From assembly GCA_019925095.2 (NCBI GenBank), contig CM034409.1:10588001-10652000 (forward strand): 64,000 bases of DNA, read 5' to 3'. Shown here in pieces: positions 30,460 through 40,960 of this stretch. This DNA comes from Dendrolimus kikuchii. Taxonomy: Eukaryota > Arthropoda > Insecta > Lepidoptera > Lasiocampidae. Positions within the stretch are counted from its first letter, which is position 1. Every line of letters begins with the position of its first letter. The translations under genes and the position numbers were made by a program. The notes under the pieces were generated by a model. The model saw only the letters and a program-made list of their open reading frames with translations. It searched no databases and was not told where the DNA came from.

Positions 30460-33400
30460 CATTGTAAAATTTTGCCAGTAAAACATTGCAAAATTTGTAA
30501 ATTATTTAATAGTGTTAAAACTATTCAATATTAATAGAATTTTGAAGTGTTGACAACACAGTGCCAAGAAAATAATATAGTACTTCATTATAACACTTAC
30601 CATTCGTCTTTTAATTGTGTTATAATAAGTACAAACTACGACAAGCAAGTGTTCCAAGTGGAATGTGCAACATTCGAAATCTTTAAGCCTTTGGTGATTT
30701 CTGTTATTACTAGAACTTCGAGTGAAACCAATTACGATAAATTATCTTCGTTTCTCAAGTTCGGACGAAGGGGGAAGTATTTTGCTTTATTCTACTGAAC
30801 ATGAGATGTAAGTACAATTACGAGTTTTCAAACAGGATTGAACTTGTTTTAACACCTAACTGAAAATCTCAGTAGGGGAAATAAAACACCGAGGTTAGTA
30901 AACCGGTTATTTACTTAAGCTAACCAAGAGTTAGTGTCAAAAATTAAATTGATTTTTGATTAATATGATTGAAAGGACATTTATCACAAACTTGTCTTGC
31001 TAATAGTGTTGTACTAAGACATAACATTTGTCATTTCACTGTAAAAGAAGACCACTTATCGGTGCAGAACCATTGTGGACAAATTTGTTTTTTATAATAT
31101 TCTAGAACAAAGGCTATAGCTGGATAAACATCCAGCTGCTGCTGGCTGAAGCTGAACAGCTTCTTTAATTCAGTGATAAAACACTGGGGTGTGTATAGAT
31201 AGTCGGCCCATTTATTTATTATTTGAGATATAAAGATAACTTTGGGTGGTTATAGCCTTCTAACCTATATTAAAGAAAGTTTGGATCTGTTCATGGTACA
31301 TAGATGTGCCATGTGACTATAACCCACCTGAACATTGGTCTTGTAAACGAGGGCTTGTAAATTAAGTCCTCACAGGAGGCACCACAACTGATTTTCACCA
31401 AAGCCTAGTAATTTTTACATTACTCATTGACAGGATTAATAAGTCAGTGGGACCAATGTCCCATAATTAAATATTAGAGACTACATTGCAAATTATTTGT
31501 AGTCAAGACTATATTTTTGTCCTGATGTTGTACAACTTATTAAAGCATCATTGAGTGGCTTACAAGGGTGATTAAAATTTAAAGACAAGTACGTACTTTA
31601 AGTTAAAAAGTAACACATCTAATGTCTTATATGACAAGTGATCTAAGCCTTACTAATTATACAGCCAAGCCTATAAATCTTAGTGTAAATTGTTTAGACT
31701 ACACAATACACATAATGAGAAAAGAGATAGTTCACCTATTAAAAGTAGTGAATATAACAGACTCCATCCAAAGAGCTGCATTCAGATGGTTTTTGATAAA
31801 GAAGTCAGATGTTGATTTCTGCCCTCTTGGACCTCAGAGGTCTCAATTCATATGTAATATATTGTAAAACATTTTATATTACAAATAAAGAGATTAATTA
31901 AAGTTAAGACATATTGGTTAGTGACAACAAACATTCAACAGGCATATTTTCACTTACCAATAGCTAAACCTCAACCGGACATTCCTCCGAGTGGTTTATA
32001 GCAAGATTTCCAGCAAACATTTAGTTACACATTACAATAAGTAATTGTATTAATTACATATAAGAGAGCAGGGGTTAAAACAACAGCTTATCATCTTACT
32101 ATTATAATAACATAAGAGATAGTTTGATTAATCTTAAGACAGCAAAGTAGTGGTCTATTTGTATACTAATTTTAAACCTTATTTATACAAACTTATAATA
32201 TCATAAGTGTCTATGCTATGAGACTGTGACATTCTGTAAGATGATAAGAAGTATCTCAATTGATGTTTAAAGACTGGAAACTCCCCTCTTTATTGCTCTT
32301 GCTTTGTGGCTTAACATTTGGCACAAAAATATTTGCTATTATAGCAAATTGGATTGCAGAAATCCTATAGACACCATATCCAGTTACTCTAGAATCAGTC
32401 AGGACGGAAGGTCCTTGATTCTCAGGTTGCAGAAACTCTGAGAATGTTCGATATGAGGATGGCATATAAGTTATCAAAAAGTCTATCTTACAATCGCCAT
32501 CATGTGAGCATTAAATCTCAGGTGTGATCAAATTATTTGCTCCAATGTCTAAGGTCTGTTTTCCTATTGTTATAACTGTCTGGGACACCAGGCGAGGCAG
32601 AGTGAAATTGTCGTAAAAACCATAACTAAAAATAACAGTTCTGATTTCAAACATGTGGAATAGACATATTACTACTCCTAAAGGGGTTATGACTAAATTG
32701 AGATTTTGCATACTATGCAATTTTAAAGAATTGACTTCACAATCACTGTATGCAAATGTTCCTAAAATTATTCAAACAGAGCAGGCCAAGAGGGAATATC
32801 TAACCCTACTGTTTAGCAAAACCTGAAATAAAGTTGATCAAAGGAGAGCAGGGCTCAGAACCAGTGCTCAAATAGCTGTATTATTCAGTCTTTTGACCTC
32901 AAATTCAGGTTGAGGTGCTCAGCTAAACAGGATTTGCTCACTGATTGGAAAGTGGGCCTGTAACCAATTTCTTGGAGTTCAAAGAGGAACGAGATGTATA
33001 CTATGTTTGTAACAATAAATAGTCAGTGTATGACTCAAAGAAGTGCATATTGTAATACATGGTGAGAAAAGGACGTAATCCCTTTACCTAAAAAAGTAAA
33101 TAAATAAAGATGCTTACCAGATTGTCGAATCTCACAGAACAATGGAGCATAACTCTCTTTCTCTGCCACCTAGCTCTCGGGGAAGCTAAACTGAACAATA
33201 AGCCAGATTCAAATGGTTCTAAAGTTCTGAAGTGGCTTCTTCTGCTCCAGGCCATGGAGGCTATGTTCAAAATTTGGAGCATCCAAGGCATGGACTTATT
33301 TTCATCAAAGTATGTGATGAGTGGCCCCAGACAGGTGTGCTCATTTTTCTACAATGTATTCGGTAGAAATGAGACTTTCGGCTGGGCTTGGCAATTTTCC

Positions 33401-35148
33401 CCACCCAGCCTAATAGAATACTGTCTTACTTGAACCAGGTTAAAGGAAATTTCCTTTTATTAATACCAGAATAGACCAAGGGCTTTCAGAGGCCAAACTT
33501 GAAAGTAAAGATTATTAACAATTCTCATTTAAGACAGGAGTAAGATCTCAGTAGACGGACAGACAGACAGATTGCCCCTTTTTGTTTAAAAAGTTAGAGT
33601 TTGAATGATCAAGTCTCTTACTGAATCACAAAGGGCAAGACTTATCAAAGTAGTTGGCAGACACCTACTTAATAATACTTACCACTACAATTACTATATA
33701 TCTACAATAGACATTGCCAAAAATAAATTTTAAAAGGCTAACATATATTACTAGTTCTCAAGTTTTTTGAAATAGTGTAAATTAAAGTGTTTTCTATCTA
33801 TCATATAATAACATTATCAGAGATGTAAAATGATCATCAAATACTTAAGACCATTTCACTTGTTAAACCAGAAATTTAAAATGCTATTTGTCTAGAATAT
33901 TAGCATTTCTATTTGACAAAATTAAAATAAATAAATAAAATTATATATATATAATTATATATAATTTCATATTAGTAGCTGGATAGTCACTACTATTACT
34001 TGCCTCAGGCTGTAGAATCTATGATCTGTTGACACCAGGGCATCCCCAGACAATTAAAACAGTTGGCTGGTAGCCACAACTTTGTTTAATAACAAGATTA
34101 TAAATAAAATAATAAGCAGTCTAGCTGGATGTTACGGAAACACCGAAATTATTGTTTTGTCCTGTAACACACGTTAAACATTTTATAACAGTATCTGAAA
34201 GGTCAAAAAGCCTAGATAGAGAATGAGTACAAGTTTATACATTTCTATCATTATCTTGAAAGATAAAAATTGCTTAAAGAACCATAATTACTGTTTTCAG
34301 AGACATTGTATATAATATTTTTTGTAAATATACAATATAGTACTCTATAAAAAAAAAGGGGGGAGAGATTAATACTACTCTACATATATACCTATTAGCT
34401 AGATGTTGATACAAGATGTTAGTTATAAAATGACCAGTACAAGAGATATTAGAGGAATCTTATAAGTATTGAAACATACAGATATTCCTATTAATGATAT
34501 CAGACCTAGTCAAGATTAGCTATAAGCTAATTTTAGTTGTTATTAAGGCTCTTTAGTTATGTTTACCTTTAGGTTTTCCATTTTTAATGGAAGATTCATA
34601 AGATAAGTTCTTTACCAAGGAACCTTGAGATCTTATCATCTAATCAACATTTTCTTTAAAATAATAATTGATTTCAGATAGGAGGATTATTATTTTTTCT
34701 TTCTTTATTGTACACAAAGTAGTTACATATAAAACTACAGAGAGTGGTGATGTACCAAAACAAGATTAACAACTCCAAAGAGAGTTTTCTTCCAGCAAAC
34801 CTAGGGAGACAGGGAGAGACTATTATCCATATAATAATATAAATCAATATTGTTGGAAATTGATAAATTGTGAGGTTATTAGTATTAATTTTTTTATTTT
34901 CCTTCACAGACAAATTAAAATTCTTAAAGTAAATCGGATATACTTTGAGAAATATTTTAAATCTCTAATCATCATATGCATTGTATTACTTGTGTTTTCA
35001 CCAGCAGATAACAAACAGGTCTTCTAACAACACTGTGTGTCGACAGAGACACATAATATAACTGTTTTGCATTCCAACAAAACAGGTATTATGTGTTGAC
35101 TGAGACACACAGTGTTGCAGCAAGTCTCTTGCTGGTGTGCTGAAGACC
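30460..35148. other. CpG-poor, unrecognised block between inverted repeats
   Basis: 4.7 kb of AT-rich sequence with few CG dinucleotides and none of the transposon families that crowd the rest of the window. The longest frames (107 codons at 33110-33433 plus; 83 codons at 30547-30798 plus; 81 codons at 31622-31867 plus) have no motif I know. The 83-codon frame is followed by a GTAAGT donor-like sequence. It could be the interior of a large foldback or terminal-inverted-repeat element, an intron of a host gene, or an inverted duplication spacer. Confidence 0.5.
35035..35115. repeat. Internal palindrome beside the right arm
   Basis: CACTGTGTGTC near 35036 pairs with GACACACAGTG near 35104, and inner segments ACATAAT and CTGTTTTG pair with ATTATGT and CAAAACAG, giving a long stem with a short loop. 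The CACTGTGTGTCTCAGTCAAC at 35305-35324 is in turn the inverse of 35094-35113. Confidence 0.75.
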
Positions 35149-35313
35149 ATATGAATTGACAGCTATCTCAAATCTGTCACATCAAGGAAAGAGATGTCAT
35201 GCTGGTGAGTAAAAGAGAAAGGTATAAAATCATGATGAAATTGGTGAGTAATTATACTATAGATATTAAATAGTGGCAAATTATTACATGCTTTCTTCTA
35301 ACAACACTGTGTG
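35149..35313 (-). repeat. Right arm of 165-bp inverted repeat pair
   Basis: Reverse complement of 30294-30459. It contains two CTGGTGAGT / TTGGTGAGT donor-like sequences in the plus direction, mirrored in the other arm. Confidence 0.9.
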
Positions 35314-35325
35314 TCTCAGTCAACA

Positions 35326-35421
35326 GCCATTTAGGCCCATTCTTACACACCTCACTTGCTTCTTTGACATTCATAACTCTTGTCATGCACACTCGTCTGT
35401 TCTTAAGGCTCCTGACATCAC
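35326..35421 (-). mobile_element. RTE-type LINE fragment, 3' end missing
   Basis: Matches the LINE from the GCCATTTAGGC position into the coding part up to CTCCTGACATCACC, but lacks the terminal coding end and repeat tail. It therefore did not arise as a normal 3'-anchored insertion and was probably cut by the event that created the adjacent inverted repeat. Confidence 0.75.
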
Positions 35422-35541
35422 CCAATTCCAACACAGTTTTCACTAAAACGATAGCTTATATTCTTATTTTAAATTCTGCGATACTTTGTGTCCCGGAAAT
35501 CCCGCGGGAATTTCAAGTCAAGCGTTGACGAAGTCGCAGGC

Positions 35542-35801
35542 ATATCATAGTTTTTGAATAAAATTTTACTTAAAATGTGTGGTTGGATGGGTAAATTATG
35601 ACGTTTATATCATAGTTTTTGAATAAAATTTTACTTAAAATGTGTGGTTGGATGGGTAAATTATGACGTTTATATCATAGTTTTTGAATAAAATTTTACT
35701 TAAAATGTGTGGTTGGATGGGTAAATTATGACGTTTATATCATAGTTTTTGAATAAAATTTTACTTAAAATGTGTGGTTGGATGGGTAAATTATGACGTT
35801 T
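35542..35801 (+). repeat. Tandem repeat, 65 bp x 4
   Basis: Four perfect or near-perfect 65-base units start at 35542, 35607, 35672 and 35737. Each contains ATCATAGTTTTTGAATAAAA and TGTGGTTGGATGGG. The lack of visible divergence suggests recent expansion. Confidence 0.95.
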
Positions 35802-35889
35802 TCTACTTTAACCTATAAGTTTAGATGTTTCTTAATGGGCGCCTAACAGTTGAGCCGTTAACTTTTAAGCCACCCAAATGTCGAGAGCA

Positions 35890-36373
35890 TGACTATTTAG
35901 ATAGAGATCCCAGTCACTCCAGACTTACGTGGTTTTAGGAAAGATAAAATTTTTAGGATCGGTAGTTTAATATAAACTTAGAAAGGAATGGGTACTCGCT
36001 ATGCTGAAAGCGGGGCCGTTTTTCAGGTAGCAGGTATCAAAGGTGGAAAAAAACATGCTAACTTACGTCAAAGTAGCAAGGCTAGTTTTTACATATGTCA
36101 TATATGATATTGTTATAATCAAAGCTATACAGTAGCCAGACACTTCCTGTCTGTGGGCCATAACTTTTGACAGACACTTTAAAAAAAAAGTGAGAACGTA
36201 TGTCATTTTAGGAAGGCTGAATTTTATATATGTTATCAAGTATAATATTTTAAAATATTTTCCAATGAGCCAGACAAATCTGACGGGCCAAACATCCTCC
36301 TCGTTAAGAGTTCCGCTGTGCGAGGAAGTGTGAGAGCATGCATGAGTGGTGACTGGGATCTCAATCTAATTGG
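35890..36373. mobile_element. Putative 480-bp MITE
   Basis: TTAGATAGAGATCCCAGTCAC at 35899 and its inverse GTGACTGGGATCTCAATCTAA near 36352 form about 25-base inverted ends. There is no coding content inside. Target duplication is not obvious. Confidence 0.5.
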
Positions 36374-36411
36374 GCCATGCTAAAATCCCGAATTTTGCCA
36401 CGTTTCGTGTG

Positions 36412-36930
36412 AAATAATCTATCTATACTATAATAAAAAGTTAAATGGTTCAAGTTTGTACAACGCGTTTAAAAATGTGAAAAAAGTCGGTAGGCTAATT
36501 CGGACTAGGAGATTCCGAAAACTTTTCGATTTTTTTGTTTCTCTGTCTGTGTTTATTATTTAATGCTGAACAATGGTTTTTAAGTCATGGTATCGCCATC
36601 TCTTGTTCGAATTTCAATACATATTCTTGATACTTATATATTTCTTCCTCTTTTTTGTATATTGGTATGTATGTATAATGTATCTCTTTCTCCCCATTTT
36701 CTATTTGGTTCATGGAAGATGCTGCCATTTTGTGGCCGGATGCGTTTGCGTTATTAAATAGAGAGACAAACAGAGACATTTTGGCCGATTTGGTGTAATT
36801 TTGTATAAATGTAGTTTTAATAAAATGAATTTTCCTGAGGCAAATAGCTCGACATAAAAAGTTAATACAATGTAACTTGTATTAACGCTTGCTCTTTAAA
36901 CAAAAGGTACGCACTAGAGTGTCCCGCGTA
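36412..36930 (+). mobile_element. Helitron-like fragment
   Basis: Starts with a TCTATCTATACTATAATAAAA Helitron-type head and later has ACGCTTGCTCTTTAAAC and GCACTAGAGTGTCCCGCG, equivalent to the sequence just before the terminal hairpin of the 16397-18424 copy. The terminal CTAG is lost. Frames in it (36573-36761) are incidental. Confidence 0.5.
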
Positions 36931-37369
36931 ATAAATAATGTAACCCATCAACATAAACAAAATACCTGGCGCTTAAGTAGAGTTCTACGATTTTGATTAT
37001 ATTTTATGTTTGAGTGGGTCCCGGCATGGTTTAGATGCAAAATTAGACCTAGCGCTGGAATCCGGGTTATAAATTTTAATTATTTCAGGGCAGTACAACG
37101 GCAGTCTAAACCGCTAGTGTGAAATATAATAAAGAATTTATCTGAAAAGTGAATTATTTAAAAAAAAAAATTATCGTTTCCTTCGATTTTACGAAATTTA
37201 AACAATGTAATAGAGTAACTGAAGCCTGACATTTTTAACTGTTAGCCTAAGATTGGGGCCCATGTAAAGATGTGTTAACCGACTTACGTGAACTATACGT
37301 ACAATGAACTATACCATCCCTCGTCTTATCTGTAAACTGCATAAATGACAAAACATGATAGATAATATG
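36931..37369. other. AT-rich spacer, nothing recognised
   Basis: No gene, repeat family or regulatory signal identified. Confidence 0.5.
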
Positions 37370-37498
37370 GACCAATTAAGTGGACGAAATGGACAAAATC
37401 ACAAAATCTATCCTAGTTTCCGTGATAACCTTTACATAAATCTATCTCATTATGCGGGATTAAAAGTATCCCTTGGCTACCCTCGGTATTTAAATTAC
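37370..37498 (-). mobile_element. Helitron internal fragment split by an inverted-repeat element
   Basis: Matches the interior of 40961-42221 (AACCTTTACATAAATCTATC, AAAAGTATCCCTTGGC, CCTCGGTATTTAAATTACAT). It continues at 38470-38490 with GTACCGAGTTTCAGCCAAA, so the DNA between is an insertion. Confidence 0.7.
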
Positions 37499-38469
37499 AT
37501 ATCGAGGTTAAAAGGTAATAGGGTATAGGCGACAAAAACAATTGTTCAGGAGAGCAGTTTAAAGTTTAAAATTTCAGAAAAATGGACATAACTTTTTTAT
37601 TTCTTGTCCTATTGTGAAAATGGAAACAGCTCTAGAATCAAGAAAAATAAAAGCATTAATTGGCAATTTTATTTATTTGATTCCACATTGTTTTATGTGG
37701 TTTAATGTCGCTTAGATCAATTGATCTTATTTTCTTTATGAGGTAATTCGGCATAAATTACATCTACATAGAAAAAAAAACGAAGGGTAGAGTAGACTTA
37801 GCTACATTTGATATCCTTATATGTAAATCGTGGTAACGTAATGGCTAGTGCACGCGTCCCAAACTCAAAGGGCGCGGGTTCGATCCTGGCCGGAACGCAT
37901 GCACCACTTATTCAGTTTTCTGATCTAATGTGCATATTGTTACAATTACCACGTGCTAATAACGGTGAAGGAAAAATACTAGTAAGGCATAAGCGAATTG
38001 CAATGTCAAATTAGATTTTAGTAATTGTGTATAAGTGACAACTGTATGGTAAACTTGTAAATGGTAGTAGGGTATAACGGACGCTTAATGTCTTTGACGA
38101 CAATGGTAAAGAGGCATTAGTTCCAGCTTTCAAAACAGGTACTAATGGTAAACAGTAGTATACGCCTGGAACCTTTACGCCAGTAAAAAGTAAAAATGTA
38201 TTAGCGACTATATCCCAAAAGTGATGCCATTTTTACAGAGGTACAAGCACCTTTAGATTAAAAAAAGGTCTAAAACTCGGTCTGTTAAACGAAATGACAC
38301 TTCAAAAACGCAGTTTTTTTTCTTGGACATAAACGACAAGAAAGTCATCGTATACAGCCATAGGAGTGAGCGCATTCGAAAGAGCGAAAAATTTTAAGTA
38401 GGATGGCATTCATAACTCATTTTCGACCAAAATGTCGCTTATGCCCTATTAACTTTTAACCGTCGATAT
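37499..38469. mobile_element. About 970-bp DNA element with 37-bp inverted ends
   Basis: The left end CATATCGAGGTTAAAAGGTAA and right end TTAACTTTTAACCGTCGATATG are inverted, and the match extends about 37 bases through an AATAGGG(T/C)ATA(G/A)GCGACA stretch. It interrupts a Helitron cleanly. There is no transposase, and it carries a SINE-like insert. Confidence 0.75.
37832..38005 (+). mobile_element. tRNA-derived SINE remnant
   Basis: A tRNA-like head with a possible A box (TGGCTAGTGCACG) and a clear B box (GGTTCGATCCTGG), spaced as in a Pol III promoter, then ACCACGTGCTAATAACGGTGAAGGAAAA, a sequence seen in common lepidopteran SINEs (given here in part). The head does not fold as a full tRNA by eye, so it is not a tRNA gene. 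Confidence 0.6.
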
Positions 38470-38490
38470 GTACCGAGTTTCAGCCAAACA

Positions 38491-39675
38491 AATGCCTAAT
38501 TAAGATTAATGCGAGGGAGACCACAGGGTCTTCAACCCTCTCAGCAGGAATATATCCTGTAGACCCGCTCTGAAACCAATAGACTTTAGTTTGGTAGAAT
38601 TGTTTCAAGGCGTGGGAGAACTAGACTAATTATAATCTGTGAAATAATATATACCGATAGAACTTTAGCTAGAAAAATCTTTAATAACGTAGATGATTAA
38701 AGAAGGAGATTAAATTTTCAGCGCCACCCACTCCACGTAGTCGCGGGAATTGTCTGCTCCGACGCTCCTTGGTGCGGCTCCAACTGGCGAGACCCTCGTC
38801 AGCCAGCAGCCAGGCGTCGGAAGCACGTGGAAATGACGTAGTAAGAAGAAAATTGGTGTTGGATGTGTTTTCTAATGGACCGACCGCGTGCCGACCACGT
38901 TTAAAATATTGATGGTTGTTCTGCCCGTAATTCGACCCCCTGGAATTCGACAAGGGATTCCAGTGAATAAAAGCATAAGCTAATTGGTCATTGATTGTGG
39001 AAGAAATGAGAATTGCGATGGCAGGCATCGAGACTAGCTCAAAAGGTGAAAAGAGAAGACGGACACTACTACAGCCTACTTCTATATGCTATACGCAGTG
39101 CTTTGAATGGTTTGAAACACTCACCATGAATGGGAGTAATAAAGCTCTTATTTTAAAATAGTATCAATCGTCGTCAGCACATCGTCCGGCGGTCGACTGC
39201 CGGCGTGAGGGAACGAGAAAATAGCCATGTCGTAAGGTAAACGAAACCTTACCACCATGGAGAAAAAGGGAAAGGGATTCTAGTAAGAATACTACGTACC
39301 TGCTGTTCACCACACACTACAACTACACTGAAAATTTGTAAATACTTAATTGATCGAGCGCGACGGCAGTTCGGATTTAATGAACGCTCCGAGAGGCCCG
39401 CAGGGATTATAAATGCCCGAGGGGGGAAACATGCGTAGGCGTGGCTCATATGGCCTTCGACCAATACTGTTTAGGGGCAGCATTTTGAATGCAAACATTA
39501 CCAAAAAAGGAGCGAAGTTAGCATCGCATAGTCACAATATTACGTGACTGAATTGGGAAGTCAAAGGACATCACATGTTACGATATATCATGATTAAATA
39601 GGGGAGTCAATTGCGCTTGTTACTATGTAAGCGCGGGGCGCGCAAATCACTACGTGACAAGGGATAAGGATGAAA
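38491..39675. other. Unclassified transposon-like DNA left of the LTR element
   Basis: A 115-codon minus frame at 38681-39028 (SDAWLLADEGLASWSRT, QFPRLRGVGGAEN) is GC-richer than its flank but I do not recognise it. AATAAAG at 39138 and the GC-rich 39180-39230 stretch could be part of an old LTR. It is not homologous to R1, so R1 copy D does not continue here. Confidence 0.4.
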
Positions 39676-39951
39676 TTGTGGTGTATGGTTGCCGGTTTGT
39701 GTAATGAAACTAAACATTTTGCAGCACATTTTATATTCGAAAAAAAAGGTACAATAGCTGCTGCGCGTAAAAGTCCTACCGCGTTCAAAGCAACCGCGAC
39801 AACACTACTCTCGCGCGCTGACCGAGACAGACTCGTCGACAGCGTTTAGCTGTCGGAGGAAGAGGGGCGACGTAAGTGCGGCGCGGGCGGCGAATAACGT
39901 AAAGGCGGCTTGCCACGGTTATATCGCTTAGGCAGCCTGCTGGCCGCTACA
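39676..39951 (-). repeat. 3' LTR, 276 bp, complete
   Basis: Runs TGTAGCGGCC...ACCACA on the minus strand (TG...CA ends), matching the partial LTR at 43505-43740 closely. Directly upstream on that strand is the polypurine tract at 39952-39966 (GAGGGGGAGGA). Confidence 0.85.
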
Positions 39952-40049
39952 TCCTCCCCCTCGAGGGCAGGAGAGAAACACTTCTACGCTCGCACAGAAC
40001 GCACTTCCGCTTTAGGCGGACGGCCTCTTATTTCTCTTGGGTCAAACAG

Positions 40050-40786
40050 GACGAAGAGGCAAATGATTTTCAGGCATAAGCCCATTCTTAGCAGGCATTA
40101 GTCTGTAAGGGGAAACAGCAATAGGAGTGTGGCCTACCGTGTCAACTCTATGTCTCACGTAAGGTTTTGGGTCTCCCCCTGGTGCAAAGACATCCTAATA
40201 TCCCTTAATGACTCTAGAAATTTCCGTACGTTGACGCGGGTTTAAAGAAGTTGCCTCGTCATCCCGAAGCGCACCAAGGGACGCACACGATAGCCCAGGT
40301 GACTCTTTCAAATCGTAAAGGAAATACACGTGACTTATTTTCTGAGAAAGTCCACGTAGAACGGCCAAAATCAACAGTTAAATTAAACAACTTAAGAAAA
40401 TCGATACCCAGCAACGTCTCATTACTTGTTGCGTTAGGGAAAACTAAAAATCGCACTAGTTTTGTTTTATATTCGAGAGTCATCACCTCAACGTCCGTGG
40501 CCAGTAAGTCCATAGTTTTACCAAGGCCGTCGGCTAATTTAACAATTTTTGTTACAGCATAAAACGGCTGGGCTTTCTGCTTAAGGAGTTTGTATAAAGT
40601 ATGCCCAGCAATGCTACTTTTAGCCGCAAAGTCAACTAAACCCACTCCATGTTCATCCAATATGGAGATATTAAGAATCGGCCGTAACGGCTGTTCATTA
40701 TCACTAAGACAAACAGGATTAAAGCGCAAAGGTTGATAATCACTAGCTTCTTTGAAGAAAGTTTGAGAATCACTGTCCCTATTCAC
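40050..40786 (-). pseudogene. Retropepsin and start of reverse transcriptase (truncated pol)
   Basis: The minus frame from 40786 to 40259 has the aspartic protease pattern: a flap-side segment ISILDEHGVGLVDFAAKSSI where the usual D-T/S-G triad reads D-F-A, then LLGIDFLKLFNLTVDF as the C-terminal helix. Further down in another frame, YVRHRVDTVGHTPIAVSPYR and LMPAKNG are the usual opening of a Ty3/gypsy RT, after which the frame ends near 40055. The altered triad suggests an inactive protease, and the missing RT core, RNase H and integrase make the element non-autonomous. Confidence 0.75.
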
Positions 40787-40960
40787 ACTACTGTTAGCAG
40801 AAAATGATTGGGTACCACTGATTTTGTCGCTAAAAGTTTGAGAATTGCTTAAAACAATATTACGACTACATTTACATTTACAAACTTTACTAGCTAAACA
40901 TGTACAAAAATCATCATCAACGGTAGGACAAACTGAAATAGGTACAAAATTATTATATTA

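Noticed and set aside
35542..35801. CRISPR-like array
   Set aside because: The 65-bp units are contiguous without unique spacers, in a eukaryotic genome; it is a simple tandem repeat.
37832..37900. tRNA gene
   Set aside because: Pol III boxes are present but acceptor and anticodon arms do not pair by eye, and SINE body sequence follows.
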